The notes: generated by a model not told the origin, from the sequence alone. A stretch of 64,000 bases of DNA from an uncultured Actinomycetes bacterium (GCA_903893745.1 CAITNF010000016.1:1-64000), one strand, 5' to 3'; shown: positions 1 to 8,804, counted from the stretch's first letter. Program-made: numbers and translations.

Positions 1-4
1 GCAC

Positions 5-54
5 AATTCAAAATTGCAGCAAGACCCACCACCATTGCTGCTCTTTGAATTTTT
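5..54 (+). terminator. Terminator-like hairpin of an upstream gene
   Basis: Positions 5-22 and 35-52 form an imperfect inverted repeat. The inner part GCAGCAA/TTGCTGC is perfect and the outer part AATTCAAA/TTTGAATT pairs around a small mismatch, with a 12-base loop. A run of T follows at 50-54. This fits a rho-independent terminator read on the plus strand for a gene lying before the window. The stem is AT-rich and I cannot see the upstream gene, so confidence is moderate. Confidence 0.45.
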
Positions 55-148
55 CGATTACAAAACATTGTCCATCCTGTCCACGCAGTTGACATTGCCT
101 CTAGTCCTACCACATTGAGAGACAAGCCCTGTCCAGTTGAAACCGCCG

Positions 149-221
149 TGGAGGTAAGGGGATTCGAACCCCTGACCCCTTGCATGCCATGCAAGTGCTC
201 TACCAGCTGAGCTATACCCCC
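149..221 (-). tRNA. tRNA-Ala (anticodon GGC)
   Basis: Read on the minus strand, the 7-bp acceptor stem GGGGGTA/TACCTCC closes with the G3:U70 wobble pair that is the alanine identity element. The D arm has GCTC...GAGC, the anticodon stem CTTGC/GCAAG encloses loop ATGGCAT with anticodon GGC, and the T arm contains GGTTCGAATCC. The discriminator is A. The 3' CCA is not encoded; the next bases are CGG. A possible -10 box, TAATCT, lies at 234-239 on the same strand. It is divergent from leuS. Confidence 0.96.
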
Positions 222-434
222 AAAGGTTCTTGAAGATTAGCAGTTCCGCTAGCCCTCGCCTTCGGTCAGGTTTTGCGTGGATTGTCAATCCGTAATCATT
301 TTGCACTGGTAGAGACTGAAACCCCACACTCACTGCTTCACTTTGCGGATTTTTTACTAAGACGTCACAAGCTGCGTTGAATACTCAATCAAGGTTGAAA
401 AACAACCTGATTACTGCCCTCTTGGGACCTTCTC

Positions 435-440
435 TAGAAT
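435..440 (+). promoter_or_regulatory. -10 element of leuS, leaderless geometry
   Basis: TAGAAT ends 6 bases before the leuS ATG, so transcription would start at or within a base of the start codon. No Shine-Dalgarno is present. A clear -35 is not visible. Just upstream, 392-408 holds a perfect 6-bp hairpin AGGTTG/CAACCT with a five-A loop; its role is unknown. Confidence 0.6.
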
Positions 441-446
441 GTATTA

Positions 447-2915
447 ATGGCTCGCCCCTTTGACGTTCAAAGTGTAGAAAGTAAATGGCAAGCACGTTGG
501 TTGGACGACGGCAGTTACGAAATCGAAAATGATGATCCGCGCGAGCGTTTTTATGCCCTCTGTATGTACCCCTATCCGAGTGGCACTGCTCACCAGGGGC
601 ACATTAGGAATTACACCTTTGGTGATCTGGTAGTTCGGTACCAAACCATGCGCGGGAAAGCAGTGCTTTCGCCATTTGGGTTTGACTCATTTGGACTTCC
701 CGCCGAAAACGCCGCAATCAAAGCGGGCAGTCATCCTCGACTCTTTACCGACGCGAGGATGAAGGAACTGAAATCATCGGTTCGACGTCTCGGGGCGGTT
801 TACGACTGGCGGCGTGAAGTGTTCAGTCACGATCCGCAGTACATGAAATACTCCCAGACTATTTTTCTGGCTCTCTTTAAGGCGGGCCTGGCCTACCGTG
901 CCGAAGCACCAGTCAATTGGTGCCCCGGGTGTGCCACCGTGCTGGCCAACGAGCAAGTACTCACTGATGGCACGTGTGAGCGTTCGGGCGATCTGGTGGA
1001 GCGAAAGAACCTCGAACAGTGGTTTTTTAAAATTACTGACTACGCCGATGAACTGTTACGTGACATCGACACTTTGGATTGGCCTGAACGAGTTAAAACA
1101 ATGCAGCGTAACTGGATCGGACGGTCCGAAGGTGTGGAGTTCGATCTACCGCTGGCGAATGATCCATCAAAGGCATTGCGGGTCTTTACCACTCGACCCG
1201 ATACGGGTTACGGCGTTACCTACGCCGTGGTGGCCCCCGAACATCCACTGCTCGATCAACTAACGACAGAAGACGAGCGACCGTCGGTCACGGCGTTGGT
1301 GCAGCGAGCCAAGTCGGCGAGTGAAGTTGAGCGGACTGCCAGTTCCGATAGTGGGGCCGGACTCGAGAAACGTGGGGCGTTCACTGGCAGTTTTGTCCTT
1401 AACCCCTTCACGAATGAGCAGGTACCGGTTTACGTCGCTGACTACGTGCTCGGTACCTACGGTACTGGCGCCATCATGGCGGTGCCGGCCGAAGACGAAC
1501 GCGACTACGCCTTTGCCATGGTGCACGGTCTACCGGTCGTTCGTACGGTGGAGCCACCTGAGGGCTTTGAAGGCGGTGCCTTCAGCGGTGACGGGCCCCA
1601 CATCAACTCCGGATTTCTAAATGGTCTTCAGACTAAAGAAGCGAAAACGCTGGCGAGTGACTACCTCGCTACGCACGCTCGAGGAATAAAGAAAGTCAAT
1701 TTCCGATTGCGCGATTGGCTGGTCTCACGTCAACGATTCTGGGGCTGTCCCATTCCCATTGTCTATTGCGACGATTGCGGCATTGTTCCCGTACCGCTCG
1801 ACGATTTACCCGTTTTGGCTCCGGACGACGTGACCATGGACAAGAGTGGACAGTCGCCTCTGGCTACGCACGAGGGATTTCGAAATGTGGCCTGTCCGAA
1901 GTGTGCGAAACCAGCTCGTCGTGAAGCGGACACGATGGATACCTTCACCGACTCGTCGTGGTACTTCTTGCGCTACGCGGACCCCTTCACACCGGGCCAA
2001 CCATTTGACGCGGCCCAAGTGGCGAAGTGGATGCCGGTCGATCAGTACATCGGGGGCATTGAGCACGCCATTTTGCATCTCCTCTATGCCCGCTTCTACT
2101 TAAAGGCTCTCATCGATATTGGTCTGGCGCCCGGACTTCCCCGAGAACCCTTCCGCCGACTATTCACTCAAGGAATGATCCGGTTAGAGGGCGCCAAGAT
2201 GTCCAAGTCCAAGGGCAATCTCATCGCGCCCGAGAAGTACTACGAAACCGTTGGTGCCGATGGCCTTCGACTCTTCCATCTCTTCGTGGGACCGCCGGCC
2301 GATGACGTGGACTGGACTGAGCAGACCGAGGACGTTATTGAGGGATGTGGAAGATTTCTGGATCGTTTGTACCGTTTGACTCAGTACGACGAGGTGAACT
2401 TTCACGATCAAGAAGACGACAGTGATTTTGCCGTTCGACAAGCGCTGCACCGAACCATCGTCAAGGTAACAGACGATATCGAAGGCTGGCGCTACAACAC
2501 TTCGGTTGCGGCAATGATGGAACTCTTGAACACCGTGTCGAAGTGGGCTCGAAGTGAGCATGGAGCCCAGCGGGCCGTCCTTGATGAAGTCCTCGACGTC
2601 ATGTTGCGACTACTGGCGCCAATGGCCCCGCACATAACTGCGGAACTGTGGGAACAACGTCACCCGCAAGGTAGTTCGCTTCACCGCCAAAGTTGGCCCG
2701 AGGCCGATCCAGCGTTGGTGAAGCATGAGATGATAACCATGGTGGTGCAGGTCAACGGAAAAGTACGCGCTCGCGTCGAAGTGTCACCCGACATTAACGA
2801 AGAGCAAGCCGAACTCGCGGCCTTGGCCGATGAAGAGATTGTCAAAGTTTTGGCGGGCTCCAAGCCCCAACGGTTGGTGGTCCGACCGCCCCGATTGGTC
2901 AACATCATCATCTGA
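447..2915 (+). CDS. leuS: Leucyl-tRNA synthetase
   Basis: This cytoplasmic class I synthetase charges tRNA-Leu with leucine. The 822-residue length is usual for the bacterial enzyme. The HIGH-type signature is HQGH at residues 49-52, followed by IRNY. The KMSKS loop is intact at about 584-588 within GAKMSKSKGN. The CP1 editing domain is present, with TTRPDT and the conserved acidic residue in the MAVPAEDERDYAF segment near 345-355. The zinc-type segment CPGCATVLANEQV follows the first Rossmann half. The C-terminal anticodon-binding and tRNA-contact regions look complete. The ATG at 447 is chosen because it sits 6 bases after a strong TAGAAT box. The stop overlaps the next start by one base (TGATG). 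Confidence 0.98.
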   Translation: MARPFDVQSVESKWQARWLDDGSYEIENDDPRERFYALCMYPYPSGTAHQGHIRNYTFGDLVVRYQTMRGKAVLSPFGFDSFGLPAENAAIKAGSHPRLFTDARMKELKSSVRRLGAVYDWRREVFSHDPQYMKYSQTIFLALFKAGLAYRAEAPVNWCPGCATVLANEQVLTDGTCERSGDLVERKNLEQWFFKITDYADELLRDIDTLDWPERVKTMQRNWIGRSEGVEFDLPLANDPSKALRVFTTRPDTGYGVTYAVVAPEHPLLDQLTTEDERPSVTALVQRAKSASEVERTASSDSGAGLEKRGAFTGSFVLNPFTNEQVPVYVADYVLGTYGTGAIMAVPAEDERDYAFAMVHGLPVVRTVEPPEGFEGGAFSGDGPHINSGFLNGLQTKEAKTLASDYLATHARGIKKVNFRLRDWLVSRQRFWGCPIPIVYCDDCGIVPVPLDDLPVLAPDDVTMDKSGQSPLATHEGFRNVACPKCAKPARREADTMDTFTDSSWYFLRYADPFTPGQPFDAAQVAKWMPVDQYIGGIEHAILHLLYARFYLKALIDIGLAPGLPREPFRRLFTQGMIRLEGAKMSKSKGNLIAPEKYYETVGADGLRLFHLFVGPPADDVDWTEQTEDVIEGCGRFLDRLYRLTQYDEVNFHDQEDDSDFAVRQALHRTIVKVTDDIEGWRYNTSVAAMMELLNTVSKWARSEHGAQRAVLDEVLDVMLRLLAPMAPHITAELWEQRHPQGSSLHRQSWPEADPALVKHEMITMVVQVNGKVRARVEVSPDINEEQAELAALADEEIVKVLAGSKPQRLVVRPPRLVNIII

Positions 2916-3523
2916 TGGCTTCGAGAATGCCGTCAGCGAATTCACCCAACGTGGTTATCGAGCCTCCTCGTTTCGATCGCCCGGAAGTTGAAATCCAAGC
3001 ATCGAGTCGTCGAAAAAAGACTGGCAACGCCCACTGGTCGGGTTCGAGAATTATCGTCCAGATTCCCTCACGATTACGCGGGCGTGAGCGCCAGTTGTTT
3101 GTCGATGACCTGGTCGAACGTTTAATTGCGCAGCGTCCACAAAATGCCGCGAGTGATGGCGCACTAGAGGAGCGTGCCGCCGTGCTCGCGGAACTTTACA
3201 ACGATGGGGTGTTGCCGCACTCCGTTCGTTGGGTAAATAACCAGCAGGCTCGCTGGGCATCATGTTCACCGGCCAGCCGAGAGATTCGAGTGTCGAGTCG
3301 ACTTCGCCAGTGTCCCGAGTGGGTCATTGACGCCGTACTGGTGCACGAGTTAGCTCACTTACACGTTGCTGATCACTCGCCAGCTTTTTACGAGATAGCC
3401 GACCGCCATCCACGACAAGCTGAATCGGCACACTTTCTCGAAGGGTACGCACTGGGCCTCGGTCTTCGCATTGAAGATGGCGACGTCGACCAGAACGGAA
3501 CTGCTGAACCGACTGCGCCGTAG
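2915..3523 (+). CDS. YgjP/SprT-like zinc metallopeptidase (DUF45)
   Basis: A 202-residue protein predicted to be a zinc-dependent gluzincin of the YgjP (DUF45/M48-like) family. The catalytic motif HELAH lies at residues 144-148, and His154 in the following DHSPAF segment is the likely third ligand. The upstream RWASCS element and the strand IRVSSRL match the family pattern that precedes the helix. No signal peptide or membrane segment is visible, so a cytoplasmic enzyme is expected. The substrate is unknown for the family. The first 40 residues are low in conserved features and charged. It overlaps leuS by one base, so it is probably translated by coupling. Confidence 0.85.
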   Translation: MASRMPSANSPNVVIEPPRFDRPEVEIQASSRRKKTGNAHWSGSRIIVQIPSRLRGRERQLFVDDLVERLIAQRPQNAASDGALEERAAVLAELYNDGVLPHSVRWVNNQQARWASCSPASREIRVSSRLRQCPEWVIDAVLVHELAHLHVADHSPAFYEIADRHPRQAESAHFLEGYALGLGLRIEDGDVDQNGTAEPTAP

Positions 3524-3526
3524 CGT

Positions 3527-4408
3527 TTAAGAGGATTCTCCGCGTAAGAATCGTTCGAGTTCGGCGGCCAGTTCGTCACCAGAGGGGAGATCGTCGCCCA
3601 GCGACGTTCCCTCAATCTCGTCGGCGGCGTCTTCAAGCTGCTCAACCATTGAGCTGTGGTCGGGGTTGTTCGTAACTAAATCGTCCACCCGCTGGCGGGC
3701 CTCATCGGCCGACGCGCGCAGGTGGCTGGCGTCTAGGGTCAGACCACCAATTCTCGCCAGTCCCTCAATGAGCGCCGCCGCAGCCTGCGGGTAGGGCATC
3801 GAGGCAACGTAGTGCGGAACTCGAGCCCAGAGCGTCAGAACGTCCATATCGACTTCGGCAAATCCAAGTTCGAGTGCCGCACTAATGCCCGCGGGCACTT
3901 CGAGTTCGCCGGTCACCGTGCCCACGAGGGGCAAGAGATGGGCACTGGCTTGGGGCGCCGTCGCAATTACGCGAACGGGGCGAGTATGCGGGGTTGGTGC
4001 GGGGAATGCGCCCAGACCTACCACCAGGCGTACGTCAAACCTTCCGGCGGCGTCGGTGACCACTTCAACGAAATCGCTCCAGTGAAAGTCGGGTTCGGGT
4101 CCAACGAGAAAGAGAATATCGGCGCCGTCGCCATCACGTCCGTAGCGTAACTGCACTTCGGGCCACGTGAGCTCCGTGGTAACGCCATTGACAATTCGAG
4201 CCAGTGGACGACGGGCCCGTTGATCGATGAAGTACTCGGTGTCGAACGTGGCGAGGACCTCGGTGTGGATGGTATTCAGTAAGGTGTTCATTGCGGTAGT
4301 GGCTCCGAGTCCCGCATCGATCCAACCTTCGAGTCCAATTACTAATACCGGTTCGTGGAGATCGGGGTCGGCGAGAAAAATAATGCGGTCGAAGATCTCA
4401 TCATCCAT
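3527..4408 (-). CDS. PAC2-family protein (proteasome-assembly-chaperone-like)
   Basis: A 293-residue soluble protein of the PAC2 family, which is common in actinobacteria and archaea and distantly related to eukaryotic proteasome assembly chaperones. The family core is seen in the N-terminal strand LVIGLEGWIDAGLGAT, the FDTEYFIDQRARRP segment and the FLVGPEPDFHW motif, followed by a VVGLGAFPAPTPHTRPV strand-loop and the glycine-rich GISAALELGFAE region. The C-terminal 70 residues are acidic and helical. Its biochemical role in bacteria is not established. The start overlaps the stop of the upstream phosphotransferase gene by one base (TAATG), so the two form an operon. It converges on the ygjP-like gene with a 3-base gap. 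Confidence 0.85.
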   Translation of the reverse strand: MDDEIFDRIIFLADPDLHEPVLVIGLEGWIDAGLGATTAMNTLLNTIHTEVLATFDTEYFIDQRARRPLARIVNGVTTELTWPEVQLRYGRDGDGADILFLVGPEPDFHWSDFVEVVTDAAGRFDVRLVVGLGAFPAPTPHTRPVRVIATAPQASAHLLPLVGTVTGELEVPAGISAALELGFAEVDMDVLTLWARVPHYVASMPYPQAAAALIEGLARIGGLTLDASHLRASADEARQRVDDLVTNNPDHSSMVEQLEDAADEIEGTSLGDDLPSGDELAAELERFLRGESS

Positions 4409-5448
4409 TAGTGCTGCTCCAAAGTCTGTTTGGCCGTCTCGGCCAATAAAGCGATATGGCTCGGAAACTCATCGACGCTGCCCTGATCACCCGCTGAGGC
4501 TCCCGCGCGATAGCGCGCAAACACTCCTTGGAGAATGCAGGCCAATTTCCAGTAACCGAATGCTTGATAATACGCGACGTGACTGACGTCGAGATCGCTG
4601 TGACGGGCGTACGCGTCGAGTACTTGATCGCGACTGGCGAAGCCTGGCGCGGTGGTAGGAGCGGCCCCGAGCAGTGCGGCTGTGGCGTCATTGGGCTGTG
4701 CCCAGTAGACCAGTAAGAGGCCAACGTCGGCCATTGGATCTCCCAACGTGCAGATCTCCCAGTCGAGAATGGCTCGCACTGAACCATCGGGGCCGAGCAC
4801 GGTATTGTCCAATCGATAGTCGCCGTGAACGACCGACACTCGCTGTTGGTGGGGGATGGTGGCTCCAAGTTGATCGCCCACGGCTTCAATGAGGCCGTCG
4901 TGGTCAACCCCTTCGACGGCCATCTGCTCGTACTGGCCACGCCACCGACGAAGCTGTCGTTCGATGTAACCCTCGTGTCGTGCAAGGTCAGCGAGACCCG
5001 CATCTTGCACGTTCACGTCGTGCAGACGAGCCAAGGTGGTGGCGAGGTTCTCACCAATGTGAGATCGAGTGGCAACGTCGAAAGCCGATTCTGCCTGGGC
5101 TCGATCGCGCAAGATGGCCCCGTCAACAAATTCCATTACGTAGAACGGCCGCTCGTTCACTGAATCGTCGACGCAAAGTCCGAGAGGTTGCGCCACCGGA
5201 ATACCCAATGGGTACAGCGCAGAAATAACCGTGTGTTCGCGCACCATGTCGTGGGCAGTGGGCAGCACGTGGCTTACGGGCGGGCGACGAAGTGCGAAAT
5301 GGCGAGAGGCTGCATCGGTCACTCGGAAAGTGAGATTGGACCTGCCACCGGCAATCAATTCGAAGGTGAGTGGTGCCACGGCTCCCACGTGCTCAACCAT
5401 CCAGGCCGTTACCTGGTCTTGCTTGATGCCAACGATTGCACTCTCCAT
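4408..5448 (-). CDS. Phosphotransferase, aminoglycoside/choline kinase fold (ACAD10-like)
   Basis: A 346-residue protein of the APH/choline-kinase superfamily, closest in pattern to the stand-alone kinase domain of ACAD10/11-type proteins. Visible motifs are the nucleotide-binding N-lobe strand GGRSNLTFRV, the ALRRPP strand, the catalytic loop VVHGDYRLDNT and the metal-binding AILDWEICTLGDP. The small-molecule substrate cannot be deduced; in actinobacteria such genes are usually not antibiotic resistance genes. The ATG at 5448 lies 8 bases after a TAACCT box. It is divergent from the thioredoxin gene and coupled to the PAC2 gene downstream. Confidence 0.85.
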   Translation of the reverse strand: MESAIVGIKQDQVTAWMVEHVGAVAPLTFELIAGGRSNLTFRVTDAASRHFALRRPPVSHVLPTAHDMVREHTVISALYPLGIPVAQPLGLCVDDSVNERPFYVMEFVDGAILRDRAQAESAFDVATRSHIGENLATTLARLHDVNVQDAGLADLARHEGYIERQLRRWRGQYEQMAVEGVDHDGLIEAVGDQLGATIPHQQRVSVVHGDYRLDNTVLGPDGSVRAILDWEICTLGDPMADVGLLLVYWAQPNDATAALLGAAPTTAPGFASRDQVLDAYARHSDLDVSHVAYYQAFGYWKLACILQGVFARYRAGASAGDQGSVDEFPSHIALLAETAKQTLEQH

Positions 5449-5456
5449 ACGCGCCG

Positions 5457-5462
5457 AGGTTA
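5457..5462 (-). promoter_or_regulatory. -10 element of the phosphotransferase-PAC2 operon
   Basis: On the minus strand TAACCT lies 8 bases before the ATG at 5448. No Shine-Dalgarno precedes the start. The 63-base gap to the thioredoxin gene therefore holds two back-to-back short promoters. Confidence 0.45.
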
Positions 5463-5498
5463 CAGGGAATTGGCCACTCCCGTTTTGCGCGGCACCGT

Positions 5499-5504
5499 TA
5501 GTCT
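5499..5504 (+). promoter_or_regulatory. -10 element of the thioredoxin gene
   Basis: TAGTCT lies 7 bases before the GTG at 5512 and no ribosome binding site is seen between them. This supports the chosen start and a leaderless transcript. Confidence 0.5.
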
Positions 5505-5511
5505 GGGATAC

Positions 5512-6213
5512 GTGACTGACGTAACGGACGACACTTTTGCTTCGGCGGTAATGGAGCGGTCACACGCCGTTCCAGTAGTAGTAGATCTTTGGGCGGAGTG
5601 GTGCGGCCCGTGTCGAACCCTGGGCCCGATACTGGAGAAGGTAATTGACGAGACCAACGGTGCAGTCGAACTGGCCAAGGTCGATATTGACGCAAATCCA
5701 CAAATTGCCCAAGCGTTCAAGGTGCAGTCAATCCCGGCGGTCTTCGCAATTCAAAATGGTCAAATAATTGACTCGTTCGTAGGGGCTCTGCCCGAACCAG
5801 CGATTCGTGATTTTCTGAAGCGACTCAGCCCGGCCGTCACCGCGACGAGTGAGGTGGTCGCTGAAGTCGATGAAGCGTCGCTACGGCGCACCCTCGAAAT
5901 GGACCCGGCCAATCTGGACGCAGCCGTAACTCTCGCTGACTTACTTCGTCAGAATGATCAACTTGATGAAGCCGAGAAGGTACTGGAATCATTCGCCAGC
6001 AACCTCGCAGCAAAGACGGTGCTGGCTCGTGTTGGCTTGCAGCGAAGGGGGGTGTCGCTGAGTGACGACATCGATGGCACACTGAACGACCTATTGGCCC
6101 GATCTGGCGACGAAACAGTGCGAACCCAGCTACTCGAAGTTCTTGATGCGCTCGGCCCTGACGATGCTCGCTACGTGACGTATCGTCGACGGCTGGCCAA
6201 TCAGCTGTACTAG
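5512..6213 (+). CDS. Thioredoxin-TPR protein (CnoX/YbbN-like)
   Basis: A 233-residue two-domain protein. Residues 1-110 are a thioredoxin fold with the active site WCGPC (Cys31, Cys34), the cis-proline segment VQSIPAVFAI and the VDIDANP strand. Residues 120-233 are helical, with TPR-like repeats (for example LEMDPANLDAAVTLADLL) and resemble the C-terminal half of CnoX/YbbN, a redox-regulated chaperone that protects clients from chlorine stress. Unlike E. coli CnoX, both active-site cysteines are kept, so oxidoreductase activity is likely. The frame is open further upstream, but the GTG at 5512 just after a TAGTCT box is the best start. The stop overlaps the folP2-like start by one base (TAGTG). 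Confidence 0.88.
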   Translation: MTDVTDDTFASAVMERSHAVPVVVDLWAEWCGPCRTLGPILEKVIDETNGAVELAKVDIDANPQIAQAFKVQSIPAVFAIQNGQIIDSFVGALPEPAIRDFLKRLSPAVTATSEVVAEVDEASLRRTLEMDPANLDAAVTLADLLRQNDQLDEAEKVLESFASNLAAKTVLARVGLQRRGVSLSDDIDGTLNDLLARSGDETVRTQLLEVLDALGPDDARYVTYRRRLANQLY

Positions 6214-7073
6214 TGAAACTCTTTTATCCGGCGCGACCGATCGCCCTCGCGTTGGGCAGCGCGCACTACGACGTGACGACGCGCGCATTGGTGATGGGGA
6301 TTATGAATCGGACAAAAGACTCGTTCTTTGGTCCAGCCGCTACGTACAATCTCGACGCATTCTTCACTCGAGCTGACCAGCTCGTTAGTGATGGAGCTGA
6401 CCTGCTCGATGTCGGAGGTGTCAAGGCCGGACCGGGCGACGACGTAACTGAAGCTGAAGAACTTGATCGAGTGGTCCCGGTTATTGAAGAACTACGTCGT
6501 CGGTTTGACCTGCCACTCAGTATTGACACGTGGCGAGCGTCGGTCGCCGGCGCCTGCTTCAACGTTGGTGCCTGCGTGGGTAACGACATCAGTGGTTTTG
6601 CCGACCCGGACTACCTGGCAGTGGCGGCCCGAGCCGGGGCGACGGTGGTAGCCACGCATATCCGACTTCGACCTCGCGTGGCCGATCCAAATCCGCACTA
6701 CGACAACGTGACCGAAACGGTTCGAGACTTTCTGGTGGAACGACGTCAACGTGCGCTCGATGCGGGTATTGCGGATGAACGAATTATTCTCGACGCGGGA
6801 TTAGACCTGGGTAAAACTGCGGCCCACTCTCTCCAACTGCTTCGAGATAGTTCGGTGCTCGCGGCACTGGGGTCGCCCCTCTTGCTGTCGGCGTCGAACA
6901 AGACTTTCCTGGGGGTTATGTTCGATCTGGCGGTTACGCAACGACGCGAAGCATCCTTAGGCGCCGCCGCCCTCGGGATCGCCGGGGGATGTCGTATCGT
7001 TCGAGTTCATGACGTTGCTGGATCGGTTCGCGTGCGTGACACCTTGTCCCGAATAATGGAGGCCCGATCGTGA
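6213..7073 (+). CDS. FolP2-type dihydropteroate synthase homologue
   Basis: A 286-residue pterin-binding TIM barrel of the dihydropteroate synthase family. Two signature loops differ from active synthases. The first loop reads MGIMNRTKDSFF (Asn32 to Phe39) instead of the usual N-V-T-P-D-S-F-S, and the second reads DVGGVKAGPG (66-75) instead of the DIGGESTRPG type that binds p-aminobenzoate and sulfonamides. Both changes match mycobacterial FolP2, a paralogue reported to lack synthase activity. The later LSIDTW, NDISG and SASNKTFLG motifs are kept. It lies between the thioredoxin-TPR gene and holA in one operon, with one- and four-base overlaps, and no other folate gene is nearby. A pterin-binding but non-synthase role is inferred. 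Confidence 0.85.
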   Translation: MKLFYPARPIALALGSAHYDVTTRALVMGIMNRTKDSFFGPAATYNLDAFFTRADQLVSDGADLLDVGGVKAGPGDDVTEAEELDRVVPVIEELRRRFDLPLSIDTWRASVAGACFNVGACVGNDISGFADPDYLAVAARAGATVVATHIRLRPRVADPNPHYDNVTETVRDFLVERRQRALDAGIADERIILDAGLDLGKTAAHSLQLLRDSSVLAALGSPLLLSASNKTFLGVMFDLAVTQRREASLGAAALGIAGGCRIVRVHDVAGSVRVRDTLSRIMEARS

Positions 7074-8086
7074 CGAGCTCAATCATCGCGGTAGTCGGAA
7101 GCGACGCCACGATGGTCTACGACGCGGTCCATAATGTGATCGAAAAGGCGCTTGGTGAGCGCGACCCCTCGTTCGCACTTCAGGACTTCACCGTCAAGGA
7201 CGTCACCGCGGGAGGTGACAGCTCGGTGCTCTCTCGAATTATGGAGGCCCTGAACACGCCGCCATTTCTTATTGATCGGCGAATCGTGGTGGTGCGCGAC
7301 GCACATCAACTCGTGGCTGATGAAGTAGCCCAACTTAGCGAGTGGATGGAGAACCCCTCTCCCGATACCACCCTGGTCGTAGCCGTGGTGGGTACCAAGG
7401 CGAACAAACTGGTTAAGGGGGCGAGCGAAGTTATTGACGTCAAAGTCGGCACCCGACCAAAAGATCGCGCTCTGTTCATCACCGAGAAGATGAGTGAGTA
7501 TCACGTGAAGGTTGATGGCGCAACGGCCCAGGCAATTACTGCTCGAGTTGGTGACGACGTAGCTCGAATCGATGCTCTGGCGAGAACCCTGCAATCGATC
7601 TACGGATCAGCGCCATTGAATTTCAGTCACGTCGAGCCCTACCTCGGTGAAGCGGGTGACGTGCCGGAGTGGGACCTCACCAATGCCATTGACAAAGGGG
7701 ACCTCGCCAAAGCCATCATCGTGGCCCGACGAATGCTTGATTCCAAGGAGCGAGTTGGTCTGCAGATCATCAATATTCTGCAGCGGCACTACTTGCGAAT
7801 TGCTCGGCTGGAAGGCTCAGGAATTCGCGATGAGCAAGAGGCCAGCATTTTCTTGGGTATAAAAACCTATGGAGCGGGTCAGGCGCTCACGATGTCGCAG
7901 CGACTGGGTGCAGCTCGCGTGGCCCAGGCTGTGCACTGGATTACTCGTGCGGACATGGACCTGAAGGGTGGCGTGACCTTTGGCGGCAAGGATCTCAACA
8001 CGGATTTAGACGCGACCGACCTCACCGTTGTGGAGATCTTGATTGCCCGACTGGCCATGATGTCGCGCGGCGCACGAAGCCGCTGA
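7070..8086 (+). CDS. holA: DNA polymerase III delta subunit
   Basis: A 338-residue clamp-loader subunit of the HolA family that opens the sliding clamp during replication. The sequence begins with the weak AAA+-like strand SIIAVVGSDATMVYDAV, continues with the clamp-contact region (ALNTPPFLIDRRIVVVRDAHQL) and ends with the helical collar domain (DLTNAIDKGDLAKAI, ILQRHYLRIARLEG). A functional P-loop is absent, as expected for delta. The GTG start overlaps the preceding stop (GTGA), so it is translationally coupled. Its position two genes before rpsT (opposite strand) is the common bacterial holA-rpsT neighbourhood. Confidence 0.92.
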   Translation: MTSSIIAVVGSDATMVYDAVHNVIEKALGERDPSFALQDFTVKDVTAGGDSSVLSRIMEALNTPPFLIDRRIVVVRDAHQLVADEVAQLSEWMENPSPDTTLVVAVVGTKANKLVKGASEVIDVKVGTRPKDRALFITEKMSEYHVKVDGATAQAITARVGDDVARIDALARTLQSIYGSAPLNFSHVEPYLGEAGDVPEWDLTNAIDKGDLAKAIIVARRMLDSKERVGLQIINILQRHYLRIARLEGSGIRDEQEASIFLGIKTYGAGQALTMSQRLGAARVAQAVHWITRADMDLKGGVTFGGKDLNTDLDATDLTVVEILIARLAMMSRGARSR

Positions 8087-8102
8087 GGAACTCGCCGCGC
8101 TC

Positions 8103-8765
8103 GTGGGAAAGTCGTCGGAAGCGAACCATCACCCATTGGTGCTCTTTGATCTAGATGGAACCTTGCTCGACTCGCAGTCGGGTATTTTGTACTCGTTTCG
8201 CGAGACGCTGCGCGAACTTGGCCGCGACGAATCTGACGACAACCTTCGCCAGCTCATTGGACCTCCACTATGGGAGAGCTTTGCTCGGCTCGGTGTGGGT
8301 GACGATGATCTTGACGCGGTGGTTCGACGATATCGCGAACACTACGATCGTCGAGGCGCTGACATGTCGCAGCCCTACGAGGGGATTCGCGAACTTCTCG
8401 AGCAACTCGACGCTGAGCACGTCACGATGGCGGTCGCGACATCGAAGCGAGTTGACTTCGCTCTGCGAATGCTGCAAGGCCACCATCTCGACCAGCACTT
8501 CGTGACAATCTGTGGCGCCTCACTCGACAACCAGGTCACGACCAAGATTGACATCGTAGATTTGGCTCTGGTCGAACTTGGCTCGCGTAGCGTTGGTGCG
8601 CAGTTCATGGTGGGGGACCGACGAGAAGATATGGCCGCCGCGGTGCAGCACTCGTTGCGTCCGGTGGGGGCCCTGTGGGGTTATGGCTCAGTTGACGAAC
8701 TCATTGGAAGCGGCGCCTTCCACGTGCTCACTGAACCGGGAGAACTTCTTGGCCTGGTGGTCTAA
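8103..8765 (+). CDS. HAD-superfamily phosphatase, phosphoglycolate-phosphatase-like
   Basis: A 220-residue haloacid dehalogenase-fold hydrolase. Motif I is FDLDGTLLDS (nucleophile Asp in DLDGT), motif II is the threonine/serine of VATSKR, the conserved lysine sits in TTKIDIVDL, and motif IV is MVGDRREDM. The helical cap between motif I and motif II (LRQLIGPPLWESF and so on) places it with Gph/PpaX-type enzymes. The substrate is not certain; phosphoglycolate or pyrophosphate are candidates. The GTG start is 16 bases after holA, with no strong ribosome binding site. It is probably the last gene of the trx-folP2-holA transcript; rpsT converges after 39 bases. Confidence 0.85.
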   Translation: MGKSSEANHHPLVLFDLDGTLLDSQSGILYSFRETLRELGRDESDDNLRQLIGPPLWESFARLGVGDDDLDAVVRRYREHYDRRGADMSQPYEGIRELLEQLDAEHVTMAVATSKRVDFALRMLQGHHLDQHFVTICGASLDNQVTTKIDIVDLALVELGSRSVGAQFMVGDRREDMAAAVQHSLRPVGALWGYGSVDELIGSGAFHVLTEPGELLGLVV

Positions 8766-8804
8766 CGGCTCAGGTCGGGCCGCAGGGAACTCGAAAGCGA
8801 GGTA

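Noticed and set aside
58-333. Open frame on the minus strand across the start of the window
   Set aside because: It runs straight through the tRNA-Ala gene and shows no protein-like pattern.
361-446. T-box or other riboswitch upstream of leuS
   Set aside because: The -10 box sits 6 bases before the start codon, leaving no room for a leader; the hairpin at 392-408 is upstream of the promoter.
4408-5448. Aminoglycoside resistance gene
   Set aside because: The phosphotransferase fold is shared by many metabolic kinases and this sequence matches the ACAD10-like branch better than resistance enzymes.
5188-5511. N-terminal extension of the thioredoxin-TPR frame
   Set aside because: It runs antisense through the phosphotransferase gene; the GTG at 5512 gives the normal thioredoxin N-terminus.
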